A stretch of DNA of 33,618 nt from the NCBI RefSeq assembly GCF_900240335.1, contig NZ_LT964980.1:1-33618 (forward strand), read 5' to 3'. The notes beneath the pieces were generated by a model. It did not search any database. It worked only from the letters and a program-made list of their open reading frames with translations, and was not told where the DNA came from. Position numbers and translations under genes: made by a program. This document shows, one piece after another, positions 7,012-13,800 of this stretch (positions within the stretch are counted from its first letter, which is position 1; every line of letters starts with the position of its first letter). This stretch comes from Flavimobilis massiliensis (GTDB lineage Bacteria > Actinomycetota > Actinomycetes > Actinomycetales > Cellulomonadaceae).

Positions 7012-7093
7012 GTCCACTTTCGCTTCCGGCCGTCGCCTGAGGGAGCGGTCGGCCCGGTCGAGCAGCGTTGCGAACGCCGGCACCAAGCATCAG

Positions 7094-7135
7094 AACAGTA
7101 CTGTTGGAGTTAGTTAAACAGTACTGTTGGAGTTA
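7094..7135 (+). promoter_or_regulatory. Par operator / centromere candidate: two tandem palindromes
   Basis: AACAGTACTGTTGGAGTTA occurs at 7094-7112 and again at 7117-7135, a 23-bp period. Each copy contains the 12-bp palindrome AACAGTACTGTT and a TACTGT -10-like hexamer. The second copy lies 21 bp before ATG 7157 and its ribosome site. Such repeats are typical of sites bound by the RHH partner of a small ParA, serving as operator and possibly parS. Confidence 0.7.
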
Positions 7136-7156
7136 CTAGCCCCAGAAGGAGTTTTC

Positions 7157-7954
7157 ATGGCAGCTCAGATCTTCGCCCTCTGCAACCAGAAAGGCGGCGT
7201 CGGGAAGTCGACGACTACCTTTCACCTGGCCCGCGCCGCGGTGCTCGCCGGCAAGCGCGTGCTCGTCGTCGACAACGACCCACAGGGCAACCTCACCGCG
7301 GTCGTGTCCGCCGAGCCCGTCGCCGAGGACCAAGCGGGCCTAGCCGACGTCCTGTCGGCGCGGACCTTCGAGACCGTGCGTGATGTGATCGTGCCCGGTG
7401 TGTGGCCCGGACTCGAAGTGGTTCCCACCACCGGAGCCACGCTCGGCTACGTGAGGGACGAGCTGGTCATTGCAGGTGCCGGCCGCGAGGTACGGCTCCG
7501 CCAGGCGCTCGCCGACGTCGCGGACGACTACGACCTGATCCTCATCGACAGTGCACCGAGCCTGGACCAGCTGACGATCAATGCTCTGACCGCGGCCCAC
7601 GGCGTCGTTGTCGTGACTCACTCGAAGCAGTGGAGCCTGTCCGGCCTCGCGCAGCTGCTCGACACGATCGACAACGTGAGGGAGTACTACAACGCTGCGC
7701 TGCGAGTGGCGGGTGTCATTGTCAACCAGCACGAGGCAGGCACCGTCTCGGGTCAGACTTGGCTCGACGAGCTCAACGCGGCCGCGCAGAATCGCGGGCT
7801 TCCCGTCCTGATGCCAGCCGTACCCAAGCGAGTCGTCATCTCCGACGCTACCGAGGCCGCCCGAGGGCTCGACGAGTGGGGGAGCGCGGAGGCAAGCACC
7901 ATCGGTGGCATCTACGCCGGTCACCTGGCGAGCATCGAGGGGGCCGTGCGATGA
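7157..7954 (+). CDS. parA: ParA-type partition ATPase
   Basis: 265 residues from ATG 7157, with AGAAGGAG 6 bp upstream. The deviant Walker A motif KGGVGKSTT is at 12-20, the A' motif is DNDPQGN near 45, and Walker B is LILIDSAPSL near 130, all standard for ParA/Soj ATPases that move plasmid copies apart over the nucleoid. It lacks the N-terminal HTH of type Ia ParA, so autoregulation should fall to the partner gene (type Ib arrangement). Its stop overlaps the ATG of that partner (ATGA). The upstream palindromes are the likely operator. Confidence 0.92.
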   Translation: MAAQIFALCNQKGGVGKSTTTFHLARAAVLAGKRVLVVDNDPQGNLTAVVSAEPVAEDQAGLADVLSARTFETVRDVIVPGVWPGLEVVPTTGATLGYVRDELVIAGAGREVRLRQALADVADDYDLILIDSAPSLDQLTINALTAAHGVVVVTHSKQWSLSGLAQLLDTIDNVREYYNAALRVAGVIVNQHEAGTVSGQTWLDELNAAAQNRGLPVLMPAVPKRVVISDATEAARGLDEWGSAEASTIGGIYAGHLASIEGAVR

Positions 7955-8346
7955 GCAACCGACCCACGCCCCGCAAGTCGGCGCTGGCCGGAGCCAGCCC
8001 CGTCCTGCCGCCGCGTCCTGCCACGGTGACGACGCCGAGCGCGAACGCGGACGACGCGCCGGCGATTGAGCCCAAGGAAGACAAGACCTCGAGGCCTGCC
8101 GAGTCGCGGCCGCGTCCGAAGTACCCGCCCAAGGTGAGCTTTTACCAGGCGCGGGAGGACACGGCTCGCGTGCGCGGTGCGATCCTGCACACCGGCGCTC
8201 TCGAGGGGCCTCGCAGCCTGTCGCAGTTCATCAACGACGCGGTCATGGCCGAGGTAGAGCGCCTCGAGGCGAAGTACAACGGGGGGCAGCCGTTCCCGTC
8301 TGTGGGCGCCAGAGTCCTGCCGCAGGGCCGGCCCATGCAGGAGTGA
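7951..8346 (+). CDS. parB: ParB-like RHH centromere-binding protein
   Basis: 131 residues. The N-terminal 60 are proline/alanine-rich and probably flexible, suited to contacting ParA. The C-terminal half contains KVSFYQAREDTARVRGAI, then SLSQFINDAVMAEVERLEAKYN, a strand followed by two helices as in ribbon-helix-helix partition proteins of actinobacterial plasmids. Its start overlaps the parA stop, so the two are translated together. It should bind the AGTACT palindromes around the par and redoxin promoters; this is inferred from position and from the absence of an HTH in ParA. Confidence 0.8.
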   Translation: MSNRPTPRKSALAGASPVLPPRPATVTTPSANADDAPAIEPKEDKTSRPAESRPRPKYPPKVSFYQAREDTARVRGAILHTGALEGPRSLSQFINDAVMAEVERLEAKYNGGQPFPSVGARVLPQGRPMQE

Positions 8347-8453
8347 GTGTCCGTTGTAGCCAGGCCGTACCAAGGAATCCACCGCACCCAACGAGCCAGG
8401 AGGCACATCGTCGACGTCGTCTACGTCGACCGTAAGACCCACAACCGCAAAGT

Positions 8454-8483
8454 GCCCCGACGGTGTTCGAGCACCGCCGGGGC
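8454..8483 (+). terminator. Hairpin downstream of parAB
   Basis: GCCCCGACGGTG (8454-8465) pairs with CACCGCCGGGGC (8472-8483) with one mismatch across a 6-nt loop. It lies about 110 bp after the parB stop and 32 bp before the next start, so it may end the par message or attenuate the following genes. No T run. Confidence 0.5.
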
Positions 8484-8514
8484 GAGGAACCCCCAACCCA
8501 AGTGGAGGACTCCC

Positions 8515-8646
8515 ATGCCCATCATCCCCTCTGGCGACCCGCGCTCCGAGAAGCAGGCCGCCACCCTCACCGATGCCGACGTGCAGGTGCTCGACCTGCT
8601 CGCGCTGCACGTCATCTGCGGGCAGCTGCGCGAGGCCCGCCGATGA
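8515..8646 (+). CDS. Hypothetical protein, 43 residues
   Basis: ATG 8515 is preceded by GTGGAGGA, 6-13 bp upstream. The frame is open back to GTG 8347, but that extension reads through a hairpin and has poor composition, so I keep the short form. The protein is mostly helical (LTDADVQVLDLLALHVICGQLREARR) and has one Cys. Its stop overlaps the ATG of the next gene (ATGA), so the two are coupled. No family recognised. Confidence 0.5.
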   Translation: MPIIPSGDPRSEKQAATLTDADVQVLDLLALHVICGQLREARR

Positions 8647-9092
8647 TCGCCTACCCGCTCCGTGCCGAAGCCCTGGTGCCAGGCTCGGAGTTCCTGAGCT
8701 GGGCGAGCGCCTGTGCGATCCCACTGCTCATGTTCGCGCTCTTTGGGTGCTTTATGGCCCTCGCTCTCTGTTTTGGACGAGGAGCGCCGGCTCCCGAGGA
8801 GCCCAGCCTGCCGAGGGTGCGTCCGGAGGACGCGGTGTTTGCTGCCATTGACGACGCCGTCCAGGGGCTGTGTGTCGCGGAAGCGGACTACTGGATCCTC
8901 AACTACGACGGCGAGACCGCTCGCATTGAAATCGCCGTGCGCGGTGCGGCGAACGGCCTGGGCGTCAACTCCTCGATGGTGTACATCCTCGTGCGGGAGG
9001 GTGCTGGTTGGGAGCTGGTCGACGCTGATCCTGCGGTGCCGATCGATGACGAGGACATTCTGTACCTGTCTGGCCACGTCGCTTGGGGGTAG
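8643..9092 (+). CDS. Single-pass membrane protein of unknown function
   Basis: 149 residues from ATG 8643, overlapping the stop of the preceding gene. One hydrophobic helix covers about residues 19-44 (WASACAIPLLMFALFGCF and onward). A soluble domain of about 100 residues follows, with alternating strands and helices (DAVFAAIDDAVQGLCV, ARIEIAVRG, SSMVYILVREGAGWELV). No catalytic motif is apparent. A strong terminator follows. It could be an entry-exclusion or envelope protein of the plasmid, but nothing in the sequence proves it. Confidence 0.6.
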   Translation: MIAYPLRAEALVPGSEFLSWASACAIPLLMFALFGCFMALALCFGRGAPAPEEPSLPRVRPEDAVFAAIDDAVQGLCVAEADYWILNYDGETARIEIAVRGAANGLGVNSSMVYILVREGAGWELVDADPAVPIDDEDILYLSGHVAWG

Positions 9093-9138
9093 CAGCGACA
9101 AAGGACTCGACCGGCAGACGCCTCGCGTGACCTGCCAA

Positions 9139-9188
9139 AGCCCCGGGTCCCGATCTGCAATCAGATCGGGCCCGGGGCTCGTTTTGTT
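9139..9188 (+). terminator. Strong intrinsic terminator
   Basis: An 18-bp stem (9139-9157 with 9162-9179, one bulged T) closed by the loop CAAT is followed by CGTTTTGTT. It ends the par-downstream genes. Confidence 0.88.
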
Positions 9189-9190
9189 AC

Positions 9191-9218
9191 GTCATTGATG
9201 TTACGATAACGAAATGAC
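9191..9218 (+). promoter_or_regulatory. Nested palindrome and leaderless promoter of the KfrA-like gene
   Basis: GTCATT (9191-9196) and AATGAC (9213-9218) flank GTTA-CGA-TAAC (9200-9210), forming a nested inverted repeat. TACGAT at 9202-9207 is a good -10 and ends 6 nt before ATG 9214. The operator thus covers both the -10 and the start codon, which suits autorepression by the encoded protein. Confidence 0.6.
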
Positions 9219-10209
9219 GGAACGAAACGTAATGACAGAGGCTGCCACGCGGATCTGCCGGTTCCCGGGCTGCACGCGGCCGGCGGGCGAGGGTGACGGA
9301 CGCGGGCGCCCGCCCGCGTACTGCGACGATCCCGGGCACACGCGTGCCGCTGCGTATCGGGCCCGGCGGGACGCCGAGGCCGAGGGAGGCGTCACTGGCG
9401 CCGCTACCGTCGAGGAGCCGGTCACGTTCGCCCGAGTGCGCGCGGGTCTGCTCGTCGAGCGTGTCGAGGCCGCCGTCGCGGCTCTGTCGACGATGACTGC
9501 TGAAGTGGTGGCCGAGCTGCGCACGCTGGGCGACGTCGAGGCCGTCGAGGTCGAGCTGGAGAGCGTGTCCGCGTCGGCCGAGCAGCGGGCCGCTGAGGCC
9601 CGTGCTGTTGCCGCAGAGGCCGAGGCGCGGCGCCGACGCGCTGAGGCAGCAGCGGTGGAGGCTGAGCAGTTGCGCGCGGAGGCCGAGGCGGCAGCCGAGG
9701 AGTCGCTGTTGGCAGAGGCGCGGTCCCGCGAGGTCGCGTTGAGCGCCCAGGAGGAGGCCGAGCGACTGTCGGCCGAGGTCGGCGGGCTGTATGACGAGCG
9801 CGACGCTGCGTTGACCAAGGTGCGCGAGGTGACTGAGGCATTGGCTACGGCGCACGCCGAGATCGAACAGCTGACGGCTGACCTCGACCAGGTGCGTGCT
9901 GCGCTGCTCGAGCAGACCGAGGCCGGCAGCTCGTTGGGTGAGCAGGTCGAGGCTGAGCGCGCGCGTGCTGAGCGGGCGGAGGGGGCGATCGCGCGGCGCG
10001 ACGAGCGCATCCGCGGACTCGAGGAAAACCACGCTGCGGCGAGTGCGGAGGTCGCCGGGCTCACGGCCCAACTGCGCGCCGAGCGGGCGGCGGCGGCAAC
10101 TGCGGCGGCGGTGGCCGAGCGTACTGCCACGGAGCGTGTCGCAGAGGTCCGCGCCGTGTACGAGGAGCGCATTGCTGAGCTGCGTCAGCGTCAGAACGAG
10201 AAGCCCTGA
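9214..10209 (+). CDS. KfrA-like coiled-coil protein with N-terminal zinc motif
   Basis: 331 residues from ATG 9214 (leaderless); ATG 9232 is an alternative. An N-terminal cysteine/histidine motif (CRFPGC, then CDDPGH, about residues 14-43) looks like a small metal-binding DNA-contact module. From about residue 70 to the end the protein is almost all alpha-helical heptads rich in Ala, Glu and Arg, a long coiled coil. Plasmid KfrA and related proteins combine an N-terminal DNA-binding part with such a tail and act in stability and autoregulation. The nested palindrome over its promoter fits that. Its low-complexity composition makes homology calls unreliable. Confidence 0.65.
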   Translation: MTERNVMTEAATRICRFPGCTRPAGEGDGRGRPPAYCDDPGHTRAAAYRARRDAEAEGGVTGAATVEEPVTFARVRAGLLVERVEAAVAALSTMTAEVVAELRTLGDVEAVEVELESVSASAEQRAAEARAVAAEAEARRRRAEAAAVEAEQLRAEAEAAAEESLLAEARSREVALSAQEEAERLSAEVGGLYDERDAALTKVREVTEALATAHAEIEQLTADLDQVRAALLEQTEAGSSLGEQVEAERARAERAEGAIARRDERIRGLEENHAAASAEVAGLTAQLRAERAAAATAAAVAERTATERVAEVRAVYEERIAELRQRQNEKP

Positions 10210-10290
10210 CTCGTCGACAGCCCACAAACGATCGTTTTCGGCGCGACCGCCGAGGACGCCGAACAGAGCGTCGACACGCCGAGTGTCGAT

Positions 10291-10352
10291 CAACCGAAAC
10301 TCACAACCGAAACCTCGGCCAACCGAAACTTCCACTAGACCGTTTTCGGTTG
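10291..10352. repeat. CAACCGAAAC repeat cluster
   Basis: Three direct copies of CAACCGAAAC (10291-10300, 10304-10313, 10320-10329) and one inverted near-copy GTTTTCGGTTG (10342-10352), plus a partial GTTTTCGG at 10234-10241. They are spaced 13, 16 and about 22 bp. They look like iterons or operator sites for the toxin-antitoxin operon or for the KfrA-like protein. Confidence 0.65.
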
Positions 10353-10364
10353 CTCCGATAGAGT
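10336..10364 (+). promoter_or_regulatory. Promoter of the antitoxin-zeta operon
   Basis: TAGACC (10336-10341), 17 bp, TAGAGT (10359-10364). The inverted repeat copy 10342-10352 fills the spacer, as expected for a repressor site. Confidence 0.5.
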
Positions 10365-10391
10365 GGTCTGAGATCTAGGAGAGGTGCCGAG

Positions 10392-10652
10392 ATGAGCAGC
10401 GATAGAGACTTCAGCCCGATGCTCTACGACGTGATGCGGGAGCTGGCGACCCAACTCGGTGGCCGGTACGTCGAGTGGATGGACGAGGCGACGAGCAGTG
10501 CGGCCGAGGAGCATTGGCGGGCCGAGCAGTTCCGGGTGATGCGGGAGGTTCGTGCGGTCGACCCTGATAGCCGCCGAGCGATCGAGGCGCATACGGAGAA
10601 GTTGCGCGCAGAGCTTGCCGCGATGCCTCGCTACGCGCCGGTTCTTGCGTGA
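10392..10652 (+). CDS. Putative antitoxin for the zeta toxin
   Basis: 86 residues from ATG 10392, with TAGGAGAGG 8-16 bp upstream. It is acidic and predicted to be helical throughout (MLYDVMRELATQLGGRYVEW, then EHWRAEQFRVMREVRAV), resembling epsilon-type antitoxins in size and helical content but not clearly in sequence. Its stop overlaps the GTG of the zeta gene (GTGA), the usual order and coupling of antitoxin then toxin. It should bind and block the toxin and, with the repeats upstream, may regulate the operon. Confidence 0.75.
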   Translation: MSSDRDFSPMLYDVMRELATQLGGRYVEWMDEATSSAAEEHWRAEQFRVMREVRAVDPDSRRAIEAHTEKLRAELAAMPRYAPVLA

Positions 10653-11764
10653 GCGGCGAACTGAGTCCGGAACAACTCCGGAGCCGGTTCGAGCAGCGCG
10701 TGGCCCCGTACCTTGAGGATCAGCGTTCTCCGACAACGGGCGGCCGTTCATGGCCGCCCGTTCTTGTGTACACGGGTGGTCAGCCGGGAGCAGGGAAGAG
10801 CCGAGCGAACGAGCGCGCAGCGCAGGCGCGGCCGTCGCTCGTTCCGGTGATTGGGGACGATCTTCGGCAGTTCCACCCGGACTACGCGCGGTTGATGCGT
10901 GAGGACCCCTTGTCGATGCCAGCGGCGACCGCGCACGCGTCGGGGCAGTGGATCGGCATGTCTGCGGAGTATCTGCGTGAGCAGCGCGCCGATGTGCTCA
11001 TCGAGACCACGTTGCGGTCGCCGGAGGCGATGGCAGCGACGATCGCGGGCTTTCGGGAGGCCGGCTATGTCGTCGAGCTTCGCGTGGTCGCAGTGCCGGA
11101 CGCGGTGTCGCGCCTGGCGACGGTCGAGAGGTACACAGGGCAGGTCGAGTCGACGGGCGCGGGCCGATGGACGCCGGCGGCCGCGCATGATGAGGCGTAC
11201 ACGCGGGCGGTGGCGACGGTCGAGGGCTTGGTGTTGAGCGGTGCGATTGACAGGTTCGTGGTCGAGGACAGAGCAGGCGCTGTGCTGTTTGATCGGAGCT
11301 ATTTCGGCGTCCGTGACGGTGGGCTTCGTACGGCTGGCAGGGAAGCCGGCATTGCTTTCGAGGCCGCGCGGAACGTCGATCAGATGACGCCTGATGCAGC
11401 GAACGCGTGGCTTGATCTGGCACGAGTCCAGATCGAGCGCGTGAAGACGCAGGGGCACCGTGACTCAGACCTATGGGCGACGATTGAGCGCATCTGCACG
11501 GTTGACGCGCTGGCTGTTGCTGCGCGTGCCTATCCGCAGGACCCCGCGCACATGAGTGCGGTCACGGATGCACTCAGCGGCGCACTGCTCCCGGCTCCAC
11601 CGGCGCCGAGCACCGGACGGTCAGCCACTCGCGCGTCCTACCCGCAGGCTGCGACGCAGGCGACCACCCGGCCGCCGCAGACGGAACCACAAGGGCGTCC
11701 CCAGGCGCACCACAGCGGCCCCTACTTGCCTGGCCGCGGCAGCGGGACCGGGATCGGGAAGTGA
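10649..11764 (+). CDS. Zeta-type toxin kinase
   Basis: 371 residues. The P-loop GGQPGAGKS is at 43-51, followed by GDDLRQFHPDY at about 68-78 (the UNAG-binding and catalytic-Asp region of zeta toxins) and ETTLRSPEAM near 118. Zeta toxins phosphorylate UDP-N-acetylglucosamine and so poison cell-wall synthesis in cells that lose the plasmid. The core is about 280 residues, so this protein carries a C-terminal proline/threonine-rich tail of some 50 residues that looks disordered. The GTG start overlaps the antitoxin stop. Confidence 0.88.
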   Translation: MSGELSPEQLRSRFEQRVAPYLEDQRSPTTGGRSWPPVLVYTGGQPGAGKSRANERAAQARPSLVPVIGDDLRQFHPDYARLMREDPLSMPAATAHASGQWIGMSAEYLREQRADVLIETTLRSPEAMAATIAGFREAGYVVELRVVAVPDAVSRLATVERYTGQVESTGAGRWTPAAAHDEAYTRAVATVEGLVLSGAIDRFVVEDRAGAVLFDRSYFGVRDGGLRTAGREAGIAFEAARNVDQMTPDAANAWLDLARVQIERVKTQGHRDSDLWATIERICTVDALAVAARAYPQDPAHMSAVTDALSGALLPAPPAPSTGRSATRASYPQAATQATTRPPQTEPQGRPQAHHSGPYLPGRGSGTGIGK

Positions 11765-11771
11765 AGCCGTC

Positions 11772-12332
11772 ATGAGCAACGTTGTGGGCTATGCGCGAGT
11801 GTCGACGCGGGAGCAGAACCCCGAGGCACAGGAGGCCGAGCTACGCGCGGCCGGCGCCTCGCGAGTGTTCGTCGACCACGGCGAGTCGAGCCGGGTCAAG
11901 GACCGTCCGCAGTGGCTCGCGTGCTTGGACTACTTGCGGCCCGGCGACACGCTTGTGGTGCGTCGCCTTGACCGCATTGCAGGCAGCGAGACGATGGCGA
12001 TCCAGACCATCAACGAGCTGAACGATGCAGGCGTGAACATCAAGAGTTTGACCGAGCCCGACATTGACACCACCACGCCGATGGGGCGCGCGCTGTTCGG
12101 CATCGTCGCTGTGTTCGCGCAGCTGCGCGTCGACACCATCCGTGACAACACCCGGCGCGGTTTGGCGCACGCTCGTGCTCAGGGCCGTGTCGGCGGCCGG
12201 CCGACTGTGATGACCCCTGAGCGCGTTCAGGCGGCGGTGTCCCTGCGTGCGCAGGGCATGTCCTTGGCCGCGATCGGCGCCGCGCTTGGTGTCGGTCCAT
12301 CGAGCGTTGCTCGCGCCCTCGCGCGGCAGTGA
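11772..12332 (+). CDS. Serine resolvase/invertase with altered catalytic positions
   Basis: 186 residues from ATG 11772, 7 bp after the zeta stop. The N-terminal catalytic domain starts GYARVSTREQ with nucleophile Ser11; Asp67 and Arg68 (LDR) are present. However, the usual LDRLGR motif reads LDRIAGS, so the arginine equivalent to gamma-delta resolvase Arg71 is glycine. The dimer helix that normally begins AQxER reads AQLRV, replacing Glu124/Arg125. The C-terminal HTH is intact (GMSLAAIGAALGVGPSSVARAL, seen at 162-183). It probably resolves plasmid multimers, if active. I believe similar variants occur in actinobacterial plasmids, but could not check. Confidence 0.85.
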   Translation: MSNVVGYARVSTREQNPEAQEAELRAAGASRVFVDHGESSRVKDRPQWLACLDYLRPGDTLVVRRLDRIAGSETMAIQTINELNDAGVNIKSLTEPDIDTTTPMGRALFGIVAVFAQLRVDTIRDNTRRGLAHARAQGRVGGRPTVMTPERVQAAVSLRAQGMSLAAIGAALGVGPSSVARALARQ

Positions 12333-12486
12333 TGACCGTCGGTGCGATCGGGGCCCGCGGTAGCGGGCGGGCTTGTGAGGTGACCCGAGCGGATCGAAGC
12401 CGTGCACGGGCTGCGCATGCCTTCGTGAGAGAGCAGCGTGGCGTGACGGCGCAGCCCGTGTGCGGGTGGACGGTGGGTCCCGCGGT

Positions 12487-12542
12487 CCACATGTGTGCGA
12501 ACCGAGCCGCGGAGCGGTGGAGCTCGGGTCGTGCACATGTGG
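12487..12542. repeat. 56-bp imperfect inverted repeat, candidate recombination site
   Basis: CCACATGTG (12487-12495) faces CACATGTGG (12534-12542) perfectly, and the inner CGAACCGAG pairs with CTCGGGTCG with one mismatch. The 20 bp centre is GC rich. It lies 155 bp downstream of the resolvase in a 233-bp gene-free gap, so a res site or a terminator is possible. Confidence 0.5.
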
Positions 12543-12565
12543 GCCGGGGGCGAGAACCGGCGCGG

Positions 12566-12676
12566 TCACGGGCGACGGGTCTTCACGATGTTCCAGCAGA
12601 TGGGGCAGCGGAACGTGTCGACGTCGTAGACGGGGTCGACGTCGTGGTGGTCAGGGCAGCGCGGGATCGTCTTCAT
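12566..12676 (-). CDS. 36-residue zinc-ribbon protein
   Basis: From ATG 12676 leftward: MKTIPRCPDHHDVD, then YDVDTFRCPICWNIVKTRRP. The Cys/His pair CPDHH and the CPIC knuckle form a compact metal site. The sequence is far from random and the opposite-strand reading is arginine-rich junk, which supports it. No clear ribosome site is seen. Function unknown; short zinc-ribbon proteins are common on actinobacterial plasmids. Confidence 0.5.
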   Translation of the reverse strand: MKTIPRCPDHHDVDPVYDVDTFRCPICWNIVKTRRP

Positions 12677-12754
12677 GGGAGCGACTGTGCGGCACGGAGT
12701 GTCAGGTGCAATGTCCATACCCATGACCCATCGACCGGAGCGCTCTGAGTTGTT

Positions 12755-13800
12755 CTCGCTGCCGTTGCCGACGCGCTAGATGTATGAGGGCAAGACGTTG
12801 GTGACGCCAGCACGGAGCCGAGATGCTGGGGGATGTCCGCCCGCTCCACTGTGAGGGCGGTGGTAGTTGTAGTGGATGTTCCAGATTCCGATCGCGGTGT
12901 CGCGGGCTTCTTCGCTGTCGAACTCTCGGGCGTACAGCAGTTCCTCGGCCAGGATTCGCTGGTAGCGCTCCACCTTCCCGTTGTGTCGGGGCGTGTAGGG
13001 CCTGGTCTTTTGGTGGCGCGTGCGGTTGCCGACGATTCGCGCGAAGTCGCCCGAGCGGTAGCACGCACCGTTGTCGGTGATGATGCGGTGGATGTGCGAG
13101 ATCCCGTGAGCGGCGAACCAGGCCTTCGCTCGGGAGAGGAAGGCTGCCGCGGTGGTTCCCTTCTCGTCGGTCAGCGGCTCGGTGTACGAGAGTCGGGAGT
13201 ATCCATCAACGGCGGAGTGCAGGTAGGTGTACCCGCCCTTCGCGCCGGCTGACTTCGCGCGGCCGGCGGTCTTAGCCTGGTCGCTGTCGCGCCCGTGAAT
13301 GCGCCAGCCGCCGCCGTCAGGGATTCGGCCGACCTTCTTCACGTCGAGGTGCACCATGTGGCCGGGCCAGCGGGCGGTGATTTTTCCTGGCTGGCGATTG
13401 GTGTCGCCGCCAGGGTCGATGAATCGGCGTCGGCCGAGGCCGAGCCGGCTCAGGTGTCGGGTGACGGTGCGCCTGTTGATCCTGACTTCCAGCTCGGCGA
13501 GCTCGTAGGCAATGCGCTGGGCAGACCATTTGTGCTCGCGCCGCCAGGCCTCGATCTGTTGGATGACACCGGGTGCTGTCGCGGTACTGCTGTGGTGGGG
13601 TGTCGAGGCACGGTCTTGAAGCCCGGCTTCGCCGTGACGCCTCCACCGGTTGACCCACTTCGAAGCGCATGCGCGTGAGATGCCCATCTCGGCAGCGACG
13701 TGTGCGATCGGGCGGGTCAGGCACCGATTCACTAGTCGGCGTCGACCTTCCAGGCTCAGCGGAGCATTGGCGTGCGTCACTTGGCAACCTCCACTTTCCG
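12755..13800 (-). mobile_element. IS481-family insertion element (ends not resolved)
   Basis: The transposase at 12776-13780 defines the element. Outer boundaries are approximate: GTTGCC occurs 12 bp beyond the stop (12764-12769) and again in inverted orientation just beyond the start (GGCAAC, 13783-13788), which may be the inner part of the terminal inverted repeats. I find no clear target-site duplication. Confidence 0.6.
12776..13780 (-). CDS. IS481-family transposase
   Basis: 334 residues from GTG 13780. It begins THANAPLSLEGRRRLVNRCL, with an N-terminal HTH (IAHVAAEMGISRACASKWVNRW) and a DDE core: Asp in MVHLDVKKVG, Asp in IITDNGACYRS, and Glu in NGKVERYQRIL. It ends near GVTNVLPSYI, as complete actinobacterial IS481 transposases do, so it appears intact. 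The GTG overlaps the TGA of the exporter gene upstream, so exporter transcripts would read straight into it. Confidence 0.92.
   Translation of the reverse strand: MTHANAPLSLEGRRRLVNRCLTRPIAHVAAEMGISRACASKWVNRWRRHGEAGLQDRASTPHHSSTATAPGVIQQIEAWRREHKWSAQRIAYELAELEVRINRRTVTRHLSRLGLGRRRFIDPGGDTNRQPGKITARWPGHMVHLDVKKVGRIPDGGGWRIHGRDSDQAKTAGRAKSAGAKGGYTYLHSAVDGYSRLSYTEPLTDEKGTTAAAFLSRAKAWFAAHGISHIHRIITDNGACYRSGDFARIVGNRTRHQKTRPYTPRHNGKVERYQRILAEELLYAREFDSEEARDTAIGIWNIHYNYHRPHSGAGGHPPASRLRAGVTNVLPSYI

Noticed and set aside
8347..8514. Upstream extension of the 43-residue gene to GTG 8347
   Set aside because: It reads through a hairpin and lacks a ribosome site, whereas ATG 8515 has a good one.
9201..10335. 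Two long leftward frames opposite the coiled-coil gene
   Set aside because: Ser/Ala/Arg-only composition produced by the GCx/GAG repeats of the coiled-coil gene.
10291..10352. CRISPR-like array
   Set aside because: Repeats are 10 bp with irregular 3-12 bp gaps and no cas genes occur.
12329..12748. Rightward 139-codon frame after the resolvase
   Set aside because: No ribosome site, Arg/Ala-rich, contains the 56-bp dyad and lies opposite the better zinc-ribbon frame.
12755..13800. Exact IS481 terminal inverted repeats and target duplication
   Set aside because: Only a 6-bp GTTGCC match could be found by eye, too short to define ends.
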